In this document: positions 59,781-64,000 of the stretch, piece by piece
How positions within the stretch are numbered: position 1 is the first letter of the stretch
Layout: every line of letters starts with the position of its first letter
Source: Acidimicrobiia bacterium
Lineage (GTDB): Bacteria > Actinomycetota > Acidimicrobiia > Spongiisociales > UBA5794
DNA length: 64,000 bases
NCBI GenBank assembly: GCA_026985095.1
Contig: JALSQW010000021.1
Span: 1-64,000, forward strand
Direction: 5' to 3'
Position numbers and translations under genes: made by a program
Notes under the pieces: generated by a model
Told to the model about the DNA's origin: nothing
The model's input: only the letters and a program-made list of their open reading frames with translations
Database searches by the model: none

Positions 59781-61517
59781 GTGATGGAGCCGCTCCCCGA
59801 CCGCGCCGCCGAGCCTTTCGGCTTCCGAGACGTCGCGATCCCCGCGTGGGTGTGGCTCTCGGTCGGCTTCATCGTGGTCGCCACGCTCGGGGCCACGGTG
59901 ATCCCGGACGCCGAGGTCGGCTCGCTGCTGGGCAACCTCGGTGTCATGACCGGTTTCACCTCCGCAGGAGTGCTGTTCGTCAGGAGGTCGAGAACCCTTC
60001 CACGAGGGGAGCGGTTGGCATGGACCGCTGTCGGCGTCGGGTTCTTCGTCGGCATCTCCGGAGCCGCCGTGATCCTCGTTCAGATCGCGGTCACCGGCGA
60101 AGCCGCCGCGTTCGGTCCGGCCGACGTGTTCTTCTTCGTCGGGTACCTCATCGCCCTATCCGGATTCGCGTCACTCCCCCACGCGGCCGGCGGCCGATGG
60201 CATCGAACCCGCGTCGCCCTCGACGCGCTCGTCGGGGCGGTCTCCCTCGGCACGCTCGCGTGGATCGTGGTCCTGGCGCCGATCGCTCCGCGCCTGGCCA
60301 GCGCCCCGGTGTGGGAGCGGATCGTGGGGTCGCTCTTCCCGTTCCTCGACGTCGCCGTCTTCGTGGCGCTCATGATCGTCATCGTCCGCCGCTCCAGCTA
60401 CCGTTTCGACCTCCGCGTGACGCTGTTCGGCATCGGCATCGCCTTCCAGGTGGTCGCCGACATCCTCTACCTCCGCTCCGGCGTCGGCCGGACCTTCGCC
60501 GAGGCCCAACCCGTGTTCCCGCTGTACGGGATCGCCACCATCTGCTACATCGTCACCGCGCTGATCGTGGGACGGACCCCGCCGCCCCGGGAGTACGCCA
60601 ACCGGAAGACGCCGTTGTGGGCCATGGTCCTGCCTTACACCGCGGCAGCGGCGATGGCGCTGTTCCTCCTCGCCAGCGTCGTCACCTCCGACCTGTCGGT
60701 CAACGATCGCCTCCTCGTCGTCGCCACGCTCGTCGTGGTCGCCCTCGTCATCACCCGCCAGGCCGTCGCCATCCGGGAGAACCGGATGCTCCTCGACGAT
60801 CAGCGGTCCGTGCTCGTCAGCTCGATCTCCCACGAGTTGCGTACGCCGCTGACCTCTCTCGTCGGTTTCCTCGACCTGCTCAACCACGCCACGTCCTTCG
60901 ATGCCGCCGAACGCGAGGAGATGCTGGGGATCGTCTACGACCAGGCCACCTACATGGCCCGCATCGTGTCCGACCTCGTGATGCTGTCGCGCGGCGACCT
61001 CGGCGAGCTGTCGCTCCACGTGCGCCGGGTCGATGCCGGCCGGCTCGTCGACGCGGCCATCGTTGCGTCGGGGATCCCGAGGGAACACCTCACGATCGAG
61101 CTCGACGACGGCATCGAGATCTACGTCGATCCGGACCGTCTCGAGCAGGCGCTGGTGAACCTGCTCACGAACGCCGAGAGGTACGGGGGAGCTCACCGTC
61201 TGATCAGGTTCGTGGCCGCCGGCGGTGGGGACCTGGTCATCGAGGTGCACGACGACGGCCCGGGCGTCCCCCGCCAACACGAGATCGTCGTCTGGGATCG
61301 TTTCGAGCGCGGCCCCAACCGCTACAACGCCGCAATCCCGGGATCGGGCATCGGGCTCGCCATCGTCAAAGCCGTGGCCACGGCCCACGGTGGCACGGCC
61401 GGCTACCGGGTGTCGGAGGTCCTCGGCGGCGCGTGTTTCAGCCTCGTCCTCCCCGGCAGGATCGCACGCGTCGGCGCCGACCAGATCCGACCGGACGAGA
61501 CCGCCCGATCCGCCTGA
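59781..61517 (+). CDS. Multi-TM sensor histidine kinase (no adjacent response regulator)
   Basis: SSISHELRTPLTSLVGFLDLL, NLLTNAERYGG, GSGIGLAIVKAVATAHGG. Confidence 0.9.
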   Translation: MMEPLPDRAAEPFGFRDVAIPAWVWLSVGFIVVATLGATVIPDAEVGSLLGNLGVMTGFTSAGVLFVRRSRTLPRGERLAWTAVGVGFFVGISGAAVILVQIAVTGEAAAFGPADVFFFVGYLIALSGFASLPHAAGGRWHRTRVALDALVGAVSLGTLAWIVVLAPIAPRLASAPVWERIVGSLFPFLDVAVFVALMIVIVRRSSYRFDLRVTLFGIGIAFQVVADILYLRSGVGRTFAEAQPVFPLYGIATICYIVTALIVGRTPPPREYANRKTPLWAMVLPYTAAAAMALFLLASVVTSDLSVNDRLLVVATLVVVALVITRQAVAIRENRMLLDDQRSVLVSSISHELRTPLTSLVGFLDLLNHATSFDAAEREEMLGIVYDQATYMARIVSDLVMLSRGDLGELSLHVRRVDAGRLVDAAIVASGIPREHLTIELDDGIEIYVDPDRLEQALVNLLTNAERYGGAHRLIRFVAAGGGDLVIEVHDDGPGVPRQHEIVVWDRFERGPNRYNAAIPGSGIGLAIVKAVATAHGGTAGYRVSEVLGGACFSLVLPGRIARVGADQIRPDETARSA

Positions 61518-61561
61518 ACGGGCTCGGGCCACGCGCGTCGAGCCGGTCCCGACGCGGCGAA

Positions 61562-61581
61562 GGGGGCGGCAACCCGCCCCC
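61562..61581. terminator. Hairpin GGGGGCGG-CAAC-CCGCCCCC between convergent kinase and clpB genes
   Basis: Perfect 8-bp stem. Confidence 0.65.
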
Positions 61582-61595
61582 TCCCCGTCGACGCG

Positions 61596-64000
61596 TCAGG
61601 TCCTCTTGACGAACGCGAGGTGATCGCCGTCCACGACGACCTCGATGGTGTCGCCCTCACGGAACTCGCCGTCGAGGACCTTGAGCGCCAGGGAGTCGGC
61701 GATCGCCGTCTGCAGGAGTCGCTTCAACGGCCTGGCCCCGAAGGACGGGTCGTACCCGCGTTCGGCCAGCCAGTCGGCGGCCTCGGGACTCAGAACCACG
61801 TCGATCCGGCGAGCGAGGAGCCGCGTGCGCAGGCTCTCGAACTGGATCTCGACGATCCTGCGCAGATCCTCCCTCGACAAGCGGTGGAAGACGATGACGT
61901 CGTCGATCCGGTTGAGGAACTCGGGCCGGAAATGCGACCGCACGACGCCCATCACCCGTTCGGCGACGGTCTCCTCCGGGAGCTCCGGATCGATGAACTC
62001 CGAACCGAGGTTCGACGTCATGATCAGGACCGTGTTCGTGAAGTCCACCGTCCGGCCCTGACCGTCGGTGAGCCGGCCGTCGTCGAGGAGCTGGAGCAGC
62101 ACGTTGAACACCTCGGGGTGGGCCTTCTCGACCTCGTCGAGGAGGACCACCGAGTAGGGACGGCGCCGGACGGCCTCGGTGAGCTGGCCGCCCTCTTCGT
62201 AGCCGACGTACCCGGGGGGAGCGCCGATGAGGCGGCTCACCGAGTGCTTCTCCATGTACTCGGACATGTCGATGCGGACCATCGCCCGTTCGTCGTCGAA
62301 CAGGAACTCGGCCAGCGCCCGTGCCAGCTCGGTCTTGCCGACCCCGGTCGGCCCGAGGAACAGGAACGATCCGATCGGACGGTTCGGGTCGGACAGGCCC
62401 GCCCGGGACCGGCGGATGGCGTTCGCCACCGAGCGGACCGCGGCGTCCTGGCCGACCACTCGCTGGTGGAGGTACTCCTCGAGGTGGATGAGCTTCTCGA
62501 CCTCTCCCTCCATCAGCTTCGAGACGGGGATGCCCGTCCACCGGCTGACGACCTCGGCGATGTCCTCCTGATCGACCTCCTCCTTCAGGAGCACCATCTC
62601 GCCGTGAAGTTCCTCGAGCCTGGCCTGGGCCTCCTCGAGCGCTCTCTGCAACTCGGGCAGGCGGCCGTATCGGAGCTCGGCGGCGAGCTGAAGGTCCCCG
62701 GCGCGCTCGGCCCGTTCGGCCTTCTCCTTCGTGTCCTCCATCTCCTGCTTCAGCGCCCGGATCCGGTCGATGGCGTCCTTCTCGAGCTGCCAGTGGGCCG
62801 TCAGGCGGTCGAGTTCGGACTGCAGCTCGGCGAGTTCCTCCTCGATCGCCGCCAGGCGCTCTTTGGAGACCTCGTCGGTCTCCTTCGCCAGCGCCTGCTT
62901 CTCGATCTCGAGTTGGCGGCGGCGCCGCTCCAGTTCGTCGATCTCGTCGGGCATCGAGTCGATCTCGATGCGGAGACGGGATGCGGCCTCGTCGATCAGG
63001 TCGATGGCCTTGTCCGGCAGGAAGCGGCCGGTGATGTAGCGGTCCGACAGCACCGCGGCGGCGACGATCGCCGAATCCGTGATGCGGACCCCATGGTGGA
63101 CCTCGTACTTCTCCTTCAAGCCGCGCAGGATCCCGATCGTGTCCTCGACCGACGGAGGTTCGACGAACACCGGCGCGAACCGACGTTCCAGCGCGGCGTC
63201 CTTCTCGATGTACTTGCGGTACTCGTCGAGGGTCGTGGCGCCGATCATGCGCAGCTCGCCGCGGGCGAGCATCGGCTTGAGCATGTTCGATGCGTCCATC
63301 GAACCTTCGGCGGCGCCGGCACCGACGATGGTGTGCATCTCGTCGATGAACGTGATGATCCGACCCTCGGATTCCTTGATCTCGTTGAGGACGGCCTGCA
63401 AGCGCTCCTCGAACTCGCCGCGGTACTTGGCGCCGGCGACGAGCGACCCCATGTCGAGGGCCACCAGGCGCTTGTTCTTGAGTCCCTCGGGGACGTCGCC
63501 GTCGACGATCCGCTGGGCGAGCCCTTCCACGATGGCGGTCTTGCCGACCCCGGGCTCTCCGATGAGGACCGGGTTGTTCTTGGTCCTGCGGGACAGCACC
63601 TGGATGACCCGGCGGATCTCCTCGTCCCGGCCGATCACGGGATCGAGCTTGCCTTCACGGGCGAGCTCGGTCAGGTCGCGGCCGAACTTCTCGAGGGGCG
63701 CATAGGTCTCCTCGGGGTTCTGGGAGGTCACCTTCTGCGAGCCCCGCACGTCCTTGAGGACACCCAAGATGGCGTCCTTGGTGAGCCCGGCGGAACGCAT
63801 GATCTCGCCGACCTTGTCGTCGGAGGCAGCCAGGGCGGTGAGGATGTGCTCGATCGACACGTAGGAGTCGCCGAGGGCGGCGCGTTCCTTGTCGGCCGCC
63901 TCCAGCACGCTCATGGTCCCCGGCGAGAAGTTCGTCTCGACGCCGCCGTAGACCTTGGGGAGCTGGTCGAGGAGCTCCTCGACGGGGTTCCTCACCGCGG
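61596..64000 (-). CDS. clpB: ATP-dependent chaperone ClpB (5' end beyond window)
   Basis: [76 protein letters not shown]; frame still open at the window end. Confidence 0.95.
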   Translation of the reverse strand, partial: AVRNPVEELLDQLPKVYGGVETNFSPGTMSVLEAADKERAALGDSYVSIEHILTALAASDDKVGEIMRSAGLTKDAILGVLKDVRGSQKVTSQNPEETYAPLEKFGRDLTELAREGKLDPVIGRDEEIRRVIQVLSRRTKNNPVLIGEPGVGKTAIVEGLAQRIVDGDVPEGLKNKRLVALDMGSLVAGAKYRGEFEERLQAVLNEIKESEGRIITFIDEMHTIVGAGAAEGSMDASNMLKPMLARGELRMIGATTLDEYRKYIEKDAALERRFAPVFVEPPSVEDTIGILRGLKEKYEVHHGVRITDSAIVAAAVLSDRYITGRFLPDKAIDLIDEAASRLRIEIDSMPDEIDELERRRRQLEIEKQALAKETDEVSKERLAAIEEELAELQSELDRLTAHWQLEKDAIDRIRALKQEMEDTKEKAERAERAGDLQLAAELRYGRLPELQRALEEAQARLEELHGEMVLLKEEVDQEDIAEVVSRWTGIPVSKLMEGEVEKLIHLEEYLHQRVVGQDAAVRSVANAIRRSRAGLSDPNRPIGSFLFLGPTGVGKTELARALAEFLFDDERAMVRIDMSEYMEKHSVSRLIGAPPGYVGYEEGGQLTEAVRRRPYSVVLLDEVEKAHPEVFNVLLQLLDDGRLTDGQGRTVDFTNTVLIMTSNLGSEFIDPELPEETVAERVMGVVRSHFRPEFLNRIDDVIVFHRLSREDLRRIVEIQFESLRTRLLARRIDVVLSPEAADWLAERGYDPSFGARPLKRLLQTAIADSLALKVLDGEFREGDTIEVVVDGDHLAFVKRT

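Overview
This is a 64 kb chromosomal window of high-GC DNA with actinobacterial character, probably Acidimicrobiia-like (inference). It is densely packed with many 4-bp ATGA/GTGA start/stop overlaps. I recognised no rRNA, tRNA, CRISPR array, transposase or prophage. Most content is housekeeping: three purine operons (purM-purF; purL-purQ-purS-purC; purB-purE-purD-purA), lnt and lgt, an aapJQMP-type amino-acid ABC transporter, clpB (truncated by the window end), mscL, an acyl-CoA synthetase (prpE-like), DUF1501/DUF1800, two sensor kinases, ClC, a truncated globin, sucrose phosphorylase, mobA, aidB-like acyl-CoA dehydrogenase, rhomboid and others. The most interesting signals are: (1) a SelW/Rdx-type gene at 9133-9372 with an in-frame TGA exactly at the CxxU position, followed by a bSECIS-like hairpin, so it is invisible to the ORF track; (2) a ~2.1 kb three-gene operon (secreted protein, VanZ-like, Cys-motif protein) bounded by 60-bp direct repeats (58/60 identical), which looks like an insertion; (3) a second locus at ~53.3-54.4 kb with the same order (small secreted protein, then Cys-motif lipoprotein), where a G8 tract lies between putative -35 and -10 boxes and a 26-bp stop-codon-containing tandem duplication follows the gene; (4) a 37-bp palindromic repeat family at the 3' ends of two genes 54 kb apart; (5) a recurrent TANNNT hexamer 6-9 nt upstream of start codons, indicating leaderless transcripts; (6) a PadR / HAAS-like-NfeD fusion / SPFH operon; (7) a short upstream ORF coupled to lgt. 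All calls come from reading sequence and motifs by eye; no database search was run.
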